From an uncultured Campylobacter sp. (GTDB lineage: Bacteria; Campylobacterota; Campylobacteria; Campylobacterales; Campylobacteraceae), in the NCBI GenBank assembly GCA_937965895.1, contig CALCKS010000194.1:1-14673 (forward strand): DNA of 14,673 nt. Reading direction: 5' to 3'. Under the pieces are notes generated by a model. The model was not told where the DNA came from, did no database searches, and worked only from the letters and a program-made list of their open reading frames with translations. The translations under genes were made by a program, and so were the position numbers. This document shows positions 6,432 to 13,435 of this stretch, one piece after another. The first letter of the stretch is position 1; every line of letters begins with the position of its first letter.

Positions 6432-6533
6432 AAAGAACTTAATTTGCAATGCCAAATTTAACCAAATCAAATTTAGCACCTTAAAGGTGCGGGTCTCGGC
6501 GAGTAACGCCGAAAAAAGTAAAAAAGGAAACAA

Positions 6534-7331
6534 ATGCTAGAAGCTCTTAGCTTAAATTTTATGCAAAACGCCCTGCTGGCGGGCATCCTCGTTAGCATCG
6601 CTTGCGGTGTGATCGGCACGCTCACGGTCATAAACCGCATGGTTTTCATTGCGGGCGGTATCGCTCACGGCGCATACGGCGGGCTTGGTATCGCGTTTTA
6701 TTTTTCGCTCGAGCCGCTGCTTGGAGCGAGCCTGTTTTCCGTATTTTTGGCGCTACTCATCGCCACGATCACACTCAAAGACAAGAGTAAAATGGACTCC
6801 GTCATTGGCGCGCTGTGGGCGTTTGGCATGGCGTTTGGCATCATCCTCACCGACCTGGCGCCGGGCTATAACGTCGATCTAATGAGCTATCTTTTCGGCT
6901 CTATTTTGGCCGTACCGCAGGGCGATCTTGTTTTCATGGCGGTTGCAAACTGCGTCATACTTGCGTCCATCGCGCTATTTTACCGCCAGTTTGAGGCGCT
7001 TAGCTTTGACGCGGAGTTTGCGCGTCTTCGCGGCGTGCGCACGACGCTACTATACTACGCGCTAACGTGCATGATGGCGCTAAGCGTCGTGATGACTATA
7101 CGCGCGGTCGGGCTCATACTGGTTATCGCGCTACTCACGATCCCGCCATATATCGCGGGCGCGGTCTCGAGCCGCCTGGGCACGATGATGCTAAACGCCG
7201 CGCTCATCTCGGCCGCGTTTTGCGTGAGCGGGCTGTGGCTGAGCTTTGAAGCGAATCTCACTAGCGGCGCAAGTATCATCCTCATCGCTTCGATTTGCTT
7301 TTTTATATTTACGGCGGTAAAAAGGCGGTAG
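6534..7331 (+). CDS. znuB: Zinc ABC transporter permease ZnuB
   Basis: A 265-residue, very hydrophobic inner-membrane protein of the ABC-3 family, the channel subunit that works with ZnuA and ZnuC. About eight membrane segments can be drawn. Family blocks include the early GVIGTLTVINRMVFIAGGIAH region (about 25-45) and, near the C-terminal third, IRAVGLILVIALLTIPP, which contains the contact region for the ATPase. The length is normal for the family and no break is seen, so the gene should be functional despite its distance from znuC. ATG is preceded by AAGGA with a five-base spacer. It is the last gene of the locus, convergent with the next. Confidence 0.9.
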   Translation: MLEALSLNFMQNALLAGILVSIACGVIGTLTVINRMVFIAGGIAHGAYGGLGIAFYFSLEPLLGASLFSVFLALLIATITLKDKSKMDSVIGALWAFGMAFGIILTDLAPGYNVDLMSYLFGSILAVPQGDLVFMAVANCVILASIALFYRQFEALSFDAEFARLRGVRTTLLYYALTCMMALSVVMTIRAVGLILVIALLTIPPYIAGAVSSRLGTMMLNAALISAAFCVSGLWLSFEANLTSGASIILIASICFFIFTAVKRR

Positions 7332-7344
7332 ATTCAGCGTTTTA

Positions 7345-7405
7345 GAGTCAAATTTGATCAAATTTAACTCGTAGCCTGCGGCGTAAATTTGACCTCAAAT
7401 TTACG
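7345..7405. repeat. Two AAATTT hairpins between znuB and the convergent gene
   Basis: The first has arms at 7345-7355 and 7360-7370 (11 bases, one mismatch, loop GATC). The second is CGTAAATTT/AAATTTACG at 7382-7390 and 7397-7405, perfect with a 6-base loop. Together they fill most of the 109-base gap. They may act as terminators for the convergent pair, but neither has a good T-run. Confidence 0.45.
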
Positions 7406-7440
7406 ATAATACAGGCAAAAATTGACTCCGCAAAGCCAAA

Positions 7441-8079
7441 TCAGATAAATTCCTTCTCCAAAGGCTGTTTCGCGTTGCCGTCGGCATCGAAAAGCACACG
7501 CCCGCATACTTCGCAAACCTCATCCCTGGGCGATGACTCGTCCTCATCTAGTTGCCATACGGACATTTCGCCGCACTTGAAGTTTATGACGTAAAGGATC
7601 TGTCTTTTGCGACGCTTGCCCCACGGTGCGATATCCCAAAACAGCTCCTCGCGCTTTGCCATTTTCTTAAAGTCTTTTTCGGCGTCCTTGTGTGCTATGA
7701 GTAGGTAATAAGCGTCGTTATGCAGATCCAAAGTAAATAGCCTAAAATCGCTCTTTTTGAGCGCCTTTTGAAACTCGTTCATCAAAAATAGGCTCGCATC
7801 GCCGCGCTCGAAACCCTCTTTTTTCGCTTCTTTTTTGAGCTTTGCATAAATTTTATCGTACTCTAGTGACACGCCGCTTTGTAGCGCATCAAGCCTAGAG
7901 CTGATAAATTTGCCTACATCTCCCGTCTCGTCCTCGCCGGCCCAGTCAAGCATCCAAACAAGCCCTTTTCCGATAAGCGCATCCAAAAACTCACCGTCAT
8001 TCATCTCGCCTATCTTCTCAAAACCGCCCGTATCGCCCGCCGTCAAATGCTTTAGGACGCAGCACTGATCTTTCGTCAT
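7441..8079 (-). CDS. Unrecognised cytoplasmic protein with C-terminal CxxC
   Basis: I do not recognise this family. I prefer the ATG at 8077-8079 (212 residues) over one nine codons upstream, because AAAGGAG lies five bases before the inner ATG and inside the longer reading. It has no signal peptide or membrane segment. Features seen are CC at 6-7, a WMLDWAGEDE block near residue 50, a Lys/Glu-rich helical middle (about 75-110), an aromatic stretch LDLHNDAYYLLIAHKD (about 127-142), a basic KRRKRQ patch and CEVCG (189-193). The CEVCG could be half of a zinc knuckle. It is charged throughout. It faces znuB tail to tail and lies 39 bases before the EamA gene downstream, so nothing links it to zinc beyond proximity. 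Confidence 0.75.
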   Translation of the reverse strand: MTKDQCCVLKHLTAGDTGGFEKIGEMNDGEFLDALIGKGLVWMLDWAGEDETGDVGKFISSRLDALQSGVSLEYDKIYAKLKKEAKKEGFERGDASLFLMNEFQKALKKSDFRLFTLDLHNDAYYLLIAHKDAEKDFKKMAKREELFWDIAPWGKRRKRQILYVINFKCGEMSVWQLDEDESSPRDEVCEVCGRVLFDADGNAKQPLEKEFI

Positions 8080-8118
8080 TTTCGCTCCTTTGATTAGATT
8101 CGTCAAATTTAGCCGCCC

Positions 8119-9012
8119 TTACGAGCCGGCTTCCCGCGATCTTTTATTTTTATAGTAGCTGCCCACCTCGCTAACGACGATGCCAAAGAGTATGAGCCCG
8201 GCTCCTGCTATCTGCACGCCGCTTAGTATCTCGCCGCCGACGAAATACCCCACTATCCCCGCACTCACGGGCTCAAAGGTAAATATGAGCGAGGTTTTAA
8301 CGGGCGTCGTGTAGCGCTGCGCTGCGGTTTGCACGAAAAATGCTAAAACCGTCGCAAACACCGACGTAACCGCGACTGCGACGAAAAACGCCTCGTCCAA
8401 AACGGGCACGACGCCGCGAGGCTCGAAAATCTGCGCCGCGACGAAACAAAGCGCCGCGACGACCGCAAACTGCGCGCTCACCATCCAGTACAGCTCGCAC
8501 TTGCGCACCAAAACGCCCGTGAAAATGATATGCAGCGCAAAGCCCAGCGCGCAAACGACGCTAAGCCCCTCGCCGACGCCGAAACCTAGCTCGCTGCCCG
8601 TTAGCAAATAAAGCCCCGCCGCAGATAAAAACGCGCCGACAAAGGCATAAACCACGACCTTTTGTCCGAAAAACGCGAGCGCGATAAACGGCGTAAAAAC
8701 CGCGTTTAGCCCCGTGATAAAGGCGACGGTAGAGCTTGGAGCGTATTTTAGAGCAAAAGTCTGAAGCGTAAAGGCCGCAAACAAAAGCGCGCCTAAAAAT
8801 GCGCCGAATCTTAGCGAATTAGGATCGATCTTGCGCGTAAATTTGAGGCTTATGAGCGCCATCAACGCAGCCGCGATCAAAAACCGCCAAAACAAAAGCG
8901 TAAAAACGCCGTTTGTTTTTAGCGTCTGCGCCATCGGCAAAAACGTCACGCCCCAGACCACCGCGATCACGAACAGCGCGAAGTCGGCCTTAAATTCGGT
9001 TGATTTTTTCAT
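8119..9012 (-). CDS. EamA-family (DMT superfamily) permease, copy 1
   Basis: A 297-residue inner-membrane protein with ten likely membrane segments in two EamA repeats (about 10-140 and 150-285). These drug/metabolite transporters usually export amino acids, metabolites or toxic compounds; the substrate cannot be read from sequence. Typical family features are WGVTFL at the start of segment 1, FWRFL in segment 2, FITGLNAVFTPF in repeat 1 and FTFEPVSAGIVGY in repeat 2. It is clearly paralogous to the next gene on the same strand: the N-termini share TNGVF..LFWRFL..AA, and both end with SEVGSY or SEIGSY. The ATG is preceded only by a weak AAAGAA. Confidence 0.88.
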   Translation of the reverse strand: MKKSTEFKADFALFVIAVVWGVTFLPMAQTLKTNGVFTLLFWRFLIAAALMALISLKFTRKIDPNSLRFGAFLGALLFAAFTLQTFALKYAPSSTVAFITGLNAVFTPFIALAFFGQKVVVYAFVGAFLSAAGLYLLTGSELGFGVGEGLSVVCALGFALHIIFTGVLVRKCELYWMVSAQFAVVAALCFVAAQIFEPRGVVPVLDEAFFVAVAVTSVFATVLAFFVQTAAQRYTTPVKTSLIFTFEPVSAGIVGYFVGGEILSGVQIAGAGLILFGIVVSEVGSYYKNKRSREAGS

Positions 9013-9238
9013 CTGATTTCTTTAGCTAAATTTAAGGGGCAAATTTAACGCAATTTGACTAAATTCGGGCTTTATCACGTCAAATTTGAGAGTCGCCGTC
9101 ACCTTGCTAGCTGGCAAACGACAATAAATTTAAATGGGATAAAATCGCCGCGAGAGTAAATTGGGCGGCGATTTGATAAATTTGATTTTAGGGCGAGTCG
9201 GCGCTTTGAACGAAACGCCAAGCAAAACCTGCCGAAAT
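9013..9238. other. 226-base gap between the two EamA genes
   Basis: No gene is seen. A perfect 10-base inverted repeat, AAATCGCCGC (9142-9151) with GCGGCGATTT (9165-9174), has a 13-base loop. Read on the minus strand it is followed by TATCCCATTT, so it could weakly end transcription of the upstream EamA gene. Several AAATTTGA motifs are scattered around it. Confidence 0.4.
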
Positions 9239-10126
9239 TTAGGCTAATTTTTCCTTTTTAGCGCGCAGGTAGCTGCCTATCTCGCTAATCAAAACTCCGA
9301 CCAAGATAAGCGCCGCGCCGCAAAGCCTGTACGCGCTGATGTCCTCCGCGCCGATGAAATAGCCCATCGCTCCTGCGGTTACGGGCTCTAGCGTGAAAAA
9401 TATCGCCGTTTTAACCGGCGTGGTAAATTTTTGCATCAAGGCCTGCGCGAAAAACGCAAACGCCGTGCCCAGCACGCCCACGACCAGCATCGCTATGATA
9501 AACGCCTTGTCCATGACGGGCGCGATTTTAGCGTCCTCAAAAACCAAAATAGCTACAAAACAAAGCGCGATTAGGGTTAAAATTTCAAAATAAACCATAT
9601 TTACGAGGTTGCATTTTTGCACCAAGCGGTTTGTTAGTACGATGTGAAAAGAGTAGGCGCACGCGCAAACTAGAGCCAAAATTTCGCCCAGTCCAAAGCC
9701 CACCTTCGTATCGCCAATCATATAAAGCCCCGCCACCGCAAACGCCACGCCCACATACGCGTAGGAGTAAATTTTATGCCTAAAAAGCCCCGCCGCGATA
9801 AAAGGCACCAAAGCCACGTTTAGCCCGATGATAAAGGCTACGGACGAGGTGTCGGCGTACTTAAACGCAAAAGTCTGACCAACAAATCCCGCGAACAAAA
9901 ACAGACCCAAGATCACGCCCGATTTTATATCAGGCGCGCTTACGTCTTTTAGCTTTTTATAAAATATCGCGCCGGCTATGATCGCCGCTAGCAAAAATCT
10001 CCAAAACAAAACGCCAAAAACGCCGTTAGTAGCAAGCGCTAGCGAGGTAGGCAGATAGCCTAAACCAAAGACTATCGCAACAAAAATCATGCCTACGTCG
10101 GCGCGAAATTCCAAACTATTTTTCAC
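9239..10126 (-). CDS. EamA-family (DMT superfamily) permease, copy 2
   Basis: A 295-residue permease of the same type as its neighbour, with ten membrane segments and two EamA repeats (FGLGYLP in segment 1, FWRFLLAA in segment 2, FIIGLNVALVPF, FTLEPVTAGAMGY). The start is GTG at 10124-10126, supported by AAGGGAG four bases upstream. It begins 14 bases after the DUF4197 gene stop, so the two are likely one transcript. The two permeases are a tandem duplication that has diverged well in sequence, suggesting different substrates or, less likely, a heteromeric pair. The substrate is unknown. Confidence 0.88.
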   Translation of the reverse strand: MKNSLEFRADVGMIFVAIVFGLGYLPTSLALATNGVFGVLFWRFLLAAIIAGAIFYKKLKDVSAPDIKSGVILGLFLFAGFVGQTFAFKYADTSSVAFIIGLNVALVPFIAAGLFRHKIYSYAYVGVAFAVAGLYMIGDTKVGFGLGEILALVCACAYSFHIVLTNRLVQKCNLVNMVYFEILTLIALCFVAILVFEDAKIAPVMDKAFIIAMLVVGVLGTAFAFFAQALMQKFTTPVKTAIFFTLEPVTAGAMGYFIGAEDISAYRLCGAALILVGVLISEIGSYLRAKKEKLA

Positions 10127-10140
10127 TATTCTCCCTTATT

Positions 10141-10905
10141 TTACTTGAAAATTCCCTGCAGGATTTTCGTGCCCTGCTCCACGGCGCCGCCCCTTAGCGA
10201 GCTTTCCTTCTCGCTCATCACGTTAAATAGCCCGTCTAGCGTCTTGCGCGTGATGTAGTCGTTTAGATCCTCGTTTTCCTGCGGGATGTATTCGCCCGCG
10301 CCCATGCTAGTTGCGATGCCTTTTAGTTGCTTTGCGGCGTCTGATTTTGCCAGCGCGCTACCTGCGACGAACGAATTTAGCCCGTTATACGCAGTGGCAA
10401 AGGTATTGTCGCTCATCATTTTGGTGATGATCGGCTTAAACACGGCTTGCAGCTTCTCGCTCGAGTTTTGTTGCAAAAACTTCGTAAAGCTATCCTTGCC
10501 GCCCTCTAGCACCTTTTTCACGTCCGCGTCGCTCATGTTTTTTATCACGCCCGAAAATACGTCCGCAGCCCCCGGCACAGCCGCGCTTGCGGCGTTATTT
10601 ATCGAGGTTACCATCTCGTTAGCCCACTTTTCGCCGCCCACTTTTTTAGCCAAATTTGCCGCCGTTTCCAGGCTCTTTGGCAGCGGGATTTTAGCCGTGG
10701 CGTTGTTTAGAAATCCTCCGTTTGACAGCTCCTTAACGGCCGCGTTTAGAGCCGAGCTGACCGCGCTTTTGTAGTCGCCCGAGTTTGCCGCGCCCAGTAT
10801 CTGCGCGCCTTGATTTAGCGTCTCTTTATTTAGCGCGTCCTGCCAGCCTGCCGCGTGCGCCGAAGCTGCGAGTAAAATAGCGCATAAGATCAAACTTTTT
10901 TTCAT
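10141..10905 (-). CDS. Exported DUF4197 protein
   Basis: A 254-residue protein with a clean signal peptide (about 1-18, ending AHA-AG), so periplasmic. The mature part is helical and matches the DUF4197 pattern. Visible blocks are ALNAAVKELSNGGFLNNATAKIPLP (about 52-76), KSLETAANLAKKVGGEKWANEM, then MSDADVKKVLEGGKDSFTKFL and the closing YITRKTLDGLFNVMSEKE. The molecular function of the family is not known. The ATG has AAGGA seven bases upstream. It is the first gene of a probable transcript with EamA copy 2. The 300-base region upstream is shared with divergent mntP. Confidence 0.85.
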   Translation of the reverse strand: MKKSLILCAILLAASAHAAGWQDALNKETLNQGAQILGAANSGDYKSAVSSALNAAVKELSNGGFLNNATAKIPLPKSLETAANLAKKVGGEKWANEMVTSINNAASAAVPGAADVFSGVIKNMSDADVKKVLEGGKDSFTKFLQQNSSEKLQAVFKPIITKMMSDNTFATAYNGLNSFVAGSALAKSDAAKQLKGIATSMGAGEYIPQENEDLNDYITRKTLDGLFNVMSEKESSLRGGAVEQGTKILQGIFK

Positions 10906-11205
10906 CGTTTTTTCCTTAAAGTAAAATTCGGCGGTTATGATATTAAAACTCAGCTTTTAAACGGGTAAATTTGAGCCTTTCTCGGGCGAATTTACCCGCA
11001 TTTTTACGGCACGGCGGCTTAAATTTGCAAAATTTAAAATGCAAATTTGAGCCGTGATTTAGGAGCTAAATTTAAGCGCAAATTTATACGGTACGCTCGT
11101 CCGTTCGGCTCCAAATTTCAGACGTCAAATTTAGACGCAAATTTGAGCGAGATTAACCGCAAGAGACAAATTTTGAGTTAAAATTAGCCTTTTTGAAAGG
11201 GCAAA
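10906..11205. promoter_or_regulatory. 300-base divergent region between DUF4197 and mntP, hairpin-rich
   Basis: No gene is seen. Hairpins are CGGGTAAATT/AATTTACCCG (10962-10971 with 10989-10998) and a 15-base stem with one G-T pair (11015-11029 with 11040-11054), followed by more AAATTTGA copies. A likely mntP -10 is TAAAAT at 11179-11184, with AAAGGG just before the ATG. The hairpins lie upstream of that -10, so they would be outside a transcript from it. I do not see the known yybP-ykoY manganese riboswitch core. Confidence 0.5.
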
Positions 11206-11772
11206 ATGGAGCTTTTACTTCTCTCTATCGCGCTTGCTATGGACGCGGCGGCGCTTAGCATCGCAAACGGCGCAAAATACCGCAACCTCGCGCTATCAAA
11301 GATTTTATTTATCGCATTTGTTTTTGGATTTTTTCAGGCTGCGATGCCGCTTGCGGGCTACTTTTTGGGTGCTGCGTTTGCGAGATTTATCGCGCAGATC
11401 GATCACTTTATCGCGTTTGCGATTTTGGGCTTTTTGGGCGTAAAGATGATCCGCGAAGCCTGTAGAAACGAGCCCTGCGAGGCTGTGAGCCTTGATACGA
11501 AGGTGCTACTCTCGGGCGGATTTGCCACCAGTATCGACGCGCTAGCCGTGGGCGTGACGCTGAGTTTTACGGCTGCTGATATCTACTTTAGCGCCGCTGT
11601 TATCGGGATAGTTTGCTTTGCGCTTAGCGTTGCGGCCTTTTACGTCGGTAAATTTGCAGGAGAGTTTTTGGAGCAAAAGGCGCTGATTTTAGGCGGCGCG
11701 ATCCTCATCGGACTTGGTTTTAAAATCCTAATCACGCACCTTTTAGATCACGGGTTTTTGAGTCAAATTTGA
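11206..11772 (+). CDS. mntP: Manganese efflux pump MntP
   Basis: A 188-residue inner-membrane protein of the MntP (DUF204) family, which exports Mn2+ to prevent manganese toxicity. Six membrane segments form two related halves. Each has its signature: ALAMDAAALSIANG (10-22, with D13 and N21) and GGFATSIDALAVGVTL (104-119, with D111). These Asp/Asn residues line the transport path in the family. A short Cys/charged loop (REACRNEPCE, about 83-92) joins the halves. The length is typical. ATG is preceded by AAAGGG. It is monocistronic, with a terminator immediately after the stop. Control by manganese is likely from the family but no regulator site is identified here. Confidence 0.92.
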   Translation: MELLLLSIALAMDAAALSIANGAKYRNLALSKILFIAFVFGFFQAAMPLAGYFLGAAFARFIAQIDHFIAFAILGFLGVKMIREACRNEPCEAVSLDTKVLLSGGFATSIDALAVGVTLSFTAADIYFSAAVIGIVCFALSVAAFYVGKFAGEFLEQKALILGGAILIGLGFKILITHLLDHGFLSQI

Positions 11773-11800
11773 CGGCGCCTCATAGCAAGCGCCGTTTTTC
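11772..11800 (+). terminator. Intrinsic terminator of mntP
   Basis: ACGGCGC (11772-11778) pairs perfectly with GCGCCGT (11789-11795) around a 10-base loop, then TTTTC follows. The stem begins at the last base of the mntP stop codon. This is the clearest rho-independent terminator in the window. Confidence 0.8.
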
Positions 11801-11827
11801 TTGCATAAATTCCCTTTTTTAGATAAG

Positions 11828-12322
11828 TTATATTGAATTTACTTTTATTATTTTTCTTATCTGAATTACTTTTTCATATTCTGCCGCTTCTTTGTGTGTT
11901 ATATCTTTATCTTTTAGAACTTTTTCTTTATCAGGGTTTGATTCGATTTCGCATATAGGTTCTTGCATTTCCAAATGAACATTTGAAAATTCTGTTTGCG
12001 GAATAACTAGGTGCTGAATTTGATAATCCGTTGTCGTAGTTCTTGCCGTAATTTTAAAGTCTTGGCTATCTTGATCATAAAAGAAAACCCATTTATTGGC
12101 TTTGTGATCGATGTCAAGCATTTTTACTTTTAGATCCGCTACCAAAGCGTCGTATTTAACATTTGGGTTATCGCAAACCTCTTTTAGGCTTTTTGCTATC
12201 TTGCCGCTAGGTTTACCGACTTTGGTTTCTTTGTTTCCGCTAGCTCCCGAATCAAAGCAACCGCTTAGGGTTAAAACGGTAGCTCCTGCTAAAATAGCCG
12301 ATAAGATAGTTTTGTTCGTCAT
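11828..12322 (-). CDS. Unrecognised AT-rich lipoprotein
   Basis: A 164-residue protein with a lipoprotein signal: a charged start, a hydrophobic stretch and the lipobox LSGC, with C22 the acylated residue. It is therefore probably anchored to the inner or outer membrane on the periplasmic side. The mature part has a Gly/Ser/Lys linker (23-45), then a mixed alpha/beta region with two more Cys (about 50 and 124) that could form a disulfide. I recognise no family. Its base composition is visibly more AT-rich than the flanking mntP and exonuclease genes, so it may have been acquired or be fast-evolving. ATG is preceded by AAAGGA at seven bases. Confidence 0.75.
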   Translation of the reverse strand: MTNKTILSAILAGATVLTLSGCFDSGASGNKETKVGKPSGKIAKSLKEVCDNPNVKYDALVADLKVKMLDIDHKANKWVFFYDQDSQDFKITARTTTTDYQIQHLVIPQTEFSNVHLEMQEPICEIESNPDKEKVLKDKDITHKEAAEYEKVIQIRKIIKVNSI

Positions 12323-12390
12323 GTTTTTTCCTTTAAATTTGATTACGTAAAAGCCTTTTGGCTCGCCTTATTGCCGCTTTTTCGTTAGAT

Positions 12391-12402
12391 ATTATAATTA
12401 TA
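12391..12402 (-). promoter_or_regulatory. Two candidate -10 boxes of the lipoprotein gene
   Basis: On the minus strand two TATAAT hexamers occur back to back (plus positions 12391-12396 and 12397-12402), about 70-80 bases upstream of the lipoprotein ATG. A perfect 14-base palindrome, GCTTAAATTTAAGC, at 12418-12431 covers the expected -35 position of the distal box and could be an operator. No gene is seen in 12323-12570. Confidence 0.5.
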
Positions 12403-12570
12403 TACGCATATATCGCGGCTTAAATTTAAGCGTTTGGTTTTTAAAGGCGGGTGCAAAATTTGGACTTAAATTTGGCAAATCGCGCGATGAGTCAAATTTG
12501 ACCCAAAACCGCCTGCCGAAAAAAGCATAAATTTAGCTCAAATTTGACCCGTGCCGCTAAAAAAATAAAT

Positions 12571-13341
12571 TTAAATAAGCCCTTCCAAATCGATCTCGAT
12601 GCCGACGGGGCAGTGATCCGAGCCCATGATACCCTTCAGGATAAACGCGTCTTTTAGGCGGTCTTTGAGGCTTGCCGAAATGAAAAAATAATCGATCCTC
12701 CAGCCGACGTTTTTAGCGCGGGCGTTAAAGCGGTAGCTCCACCACGAATACGCGTCCGCCTCGTCGCCGCGCATGTGCCGAAATGTGTCGATAAAGCCGC
12801 GAGAGACGACCTCGTCTAGCCACGCGCGCTCGATAGGTAAAAAGCCCGATGTTTTGGCGTTTGCTTTGGGGTTTTTGAGGTCGATCTCGCGGTGCGCGGT
12901 GTTTACGTCGCCGCAAAATATCACGTCTTTGCCCTGCTTTACGAGCTCCTCTATATACGCCAAAAACTTAGCGTAAAAGTCCATCTTGTAGGCTAGGCGC
13001 GCGTCGTCTTTTTGGCCGTTTGGAAAGTAGATGTTAAAAAGCGCGACGTTGCCGAATCTATGCTCCAAAACCCGCCCCTCGTCGTCGTCAAAAAATGCCG
13101 CCTTTTGCGTAGCGGAGCTAAATTTAGCCAGGCTCATCACGCCGGAATACCCCGCCCTTGCCGCTGAATTTACGCTGATTTCGTTAAATCCGAGCTTGTA
13201 AATCTCCGCAGGCACGTCGCTCTCGCGCACCTTGATCTCCTGAAGGCCCAAAAAATCAGGTCTATGCTGCTCTAGCCAAGCAAAGCCGTCTTTAGCGGCG
13301 ACCGCGCGCAGCCCGTTTACGTTCCAGCTGATTAGTTTCAA
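12571..13341 (-). CDS. xthA: Exodeoxyribonuclease III, AP endonuclease
   Basis: A 256-residue enzyme of the ExoIII/APE1 family, acting in base-excision repair by cutting at abasic sites and trimming 3' blocks. The active-site residues are all present: N7 in SWNVNG, E35 in LQEIK, Y105 in NIYFPNG, D145 and N147 in GDVNTAH, D217 in RIDYF and D242/H243 in GSDHCP. The length is normal. The start is TTG at 13339-13341, six bases after AAAGGA on the minus strand. This reading gives the conserved MKLISWNVNGLR terminus. A minus-strand TACAAT at 13368-13373 is a plausible -10, about 27 bases upstream of the start. Confidence 0.93.
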   Translation of the reverse strand: MKLISWNVNGLRAVAAKDGFAWLEQHRPDFLGLQEIKVRESDVPAEIYKLGFNEISVNSAARAGYSGVMSLAKFSSATQKAAFFDDDEGRVLEHRFGNVALFNIYFPNGQKDDARLAYKMDFYAKFLAYIEELVKQGKDVIFCGDVNTAHREIDLKNPKANAKTSGFLPIERAWLDEVVSRGFIDTFRHMRGDEADAYSWWSYRFNARAKNVGWRIDYFFISASLKDRLKDAFILKGIMGSDHCPVGIEIDLEGLI

Positions 13342-13367
13342 ATTTTATCCTTTGTTAAATTTGGCGT

Positions 13368-13373
13368 ATTGTA
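13368..13373 (-). promoter_or_regulatory. -10 box of xthA
   Basis: TACAAT on the minus strand, about 27 bases before the TTG start. Its position fits a short leader. No convincing -35 is visible. Confidence 0.4.
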
Positions 13374-13435
13374 TCGCAAGAGCCGTAAAATAAGCTAAAA
13401 TTTAGTAAAATTAGGATCATTTTAAGGAGTAAAAA

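Larger units (their letters stand above)
6147..6499. mobile_element. Inverted-repeat-bounded non-coding element (possible MITE-like repeat)
   Basis: Positions 6147-6162 and the reverse complement of 6484-6499 agree at 14 of 16 bases, sharing the core CCGAGACCCG. The pair encloses about 320 bases dense in hairpins and with no gene. The arrangement resembles a small non-autonomous element inserted between znuC and znuB. I see no clear target-site duplication and no transposase, so insertion is inferred. It could instead be a conserved structured RNA. Confidence 0.35.
5971..6533. other. 563-base structured gap between znuC and znuB, no credible gene
   Basis: Open frames exist on both strands here but look like shadows: they run through hairpins, lack ribosome sites and have no protein-like pattern. 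The stretch holds many hairpins. The larger ones are listed separately. Short perfect ones are GGGTC/GACCC (6141-6155), GAAAATGT/ACATTTTC (6163-6185), GGCGC/GCGCC (6186-6199), CTGCAC/GTGCAG (6208-6222), GCACC/GGTGC (6476-6490) and TCGGCG/CGCCGA (6496-6512). The 3' end (6524-6533) supplies the znuB ribosome site AAGGA. A weak promoter for znuB might be TTGCAA at 6444 with TCAAAT at 6467. Confidence 0.7.

Noticed and set aside
6239..6433. Open frame of 64 codons on the plus strand in the same gap
   Set aside because: Its codons are the arms of the 17-base hairpin and of the terminator-like repeat; no ribosome site.
6496..6525. TCGGCG/CGCCGA hairpin as a terminator just before znuB
   Set aside because: It is followed by A on the plus strand, not T, so it cannot act as a plus-strand intrinsic terminator.
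10286..10774. 162-codon open frame antisense to the DUF4197 gene
   Set aside because: It lies fully inside a well-supported gene with signal peptide and family pattern, and has no ribosome site.
10906..11205. Possible manganese riboswitch before mntP
   Set aside because: Hairpins are present, but I do not see the conserved yybP-ykoY loops, and the likely -10 is downstream of them, so they would not be in the transcript.
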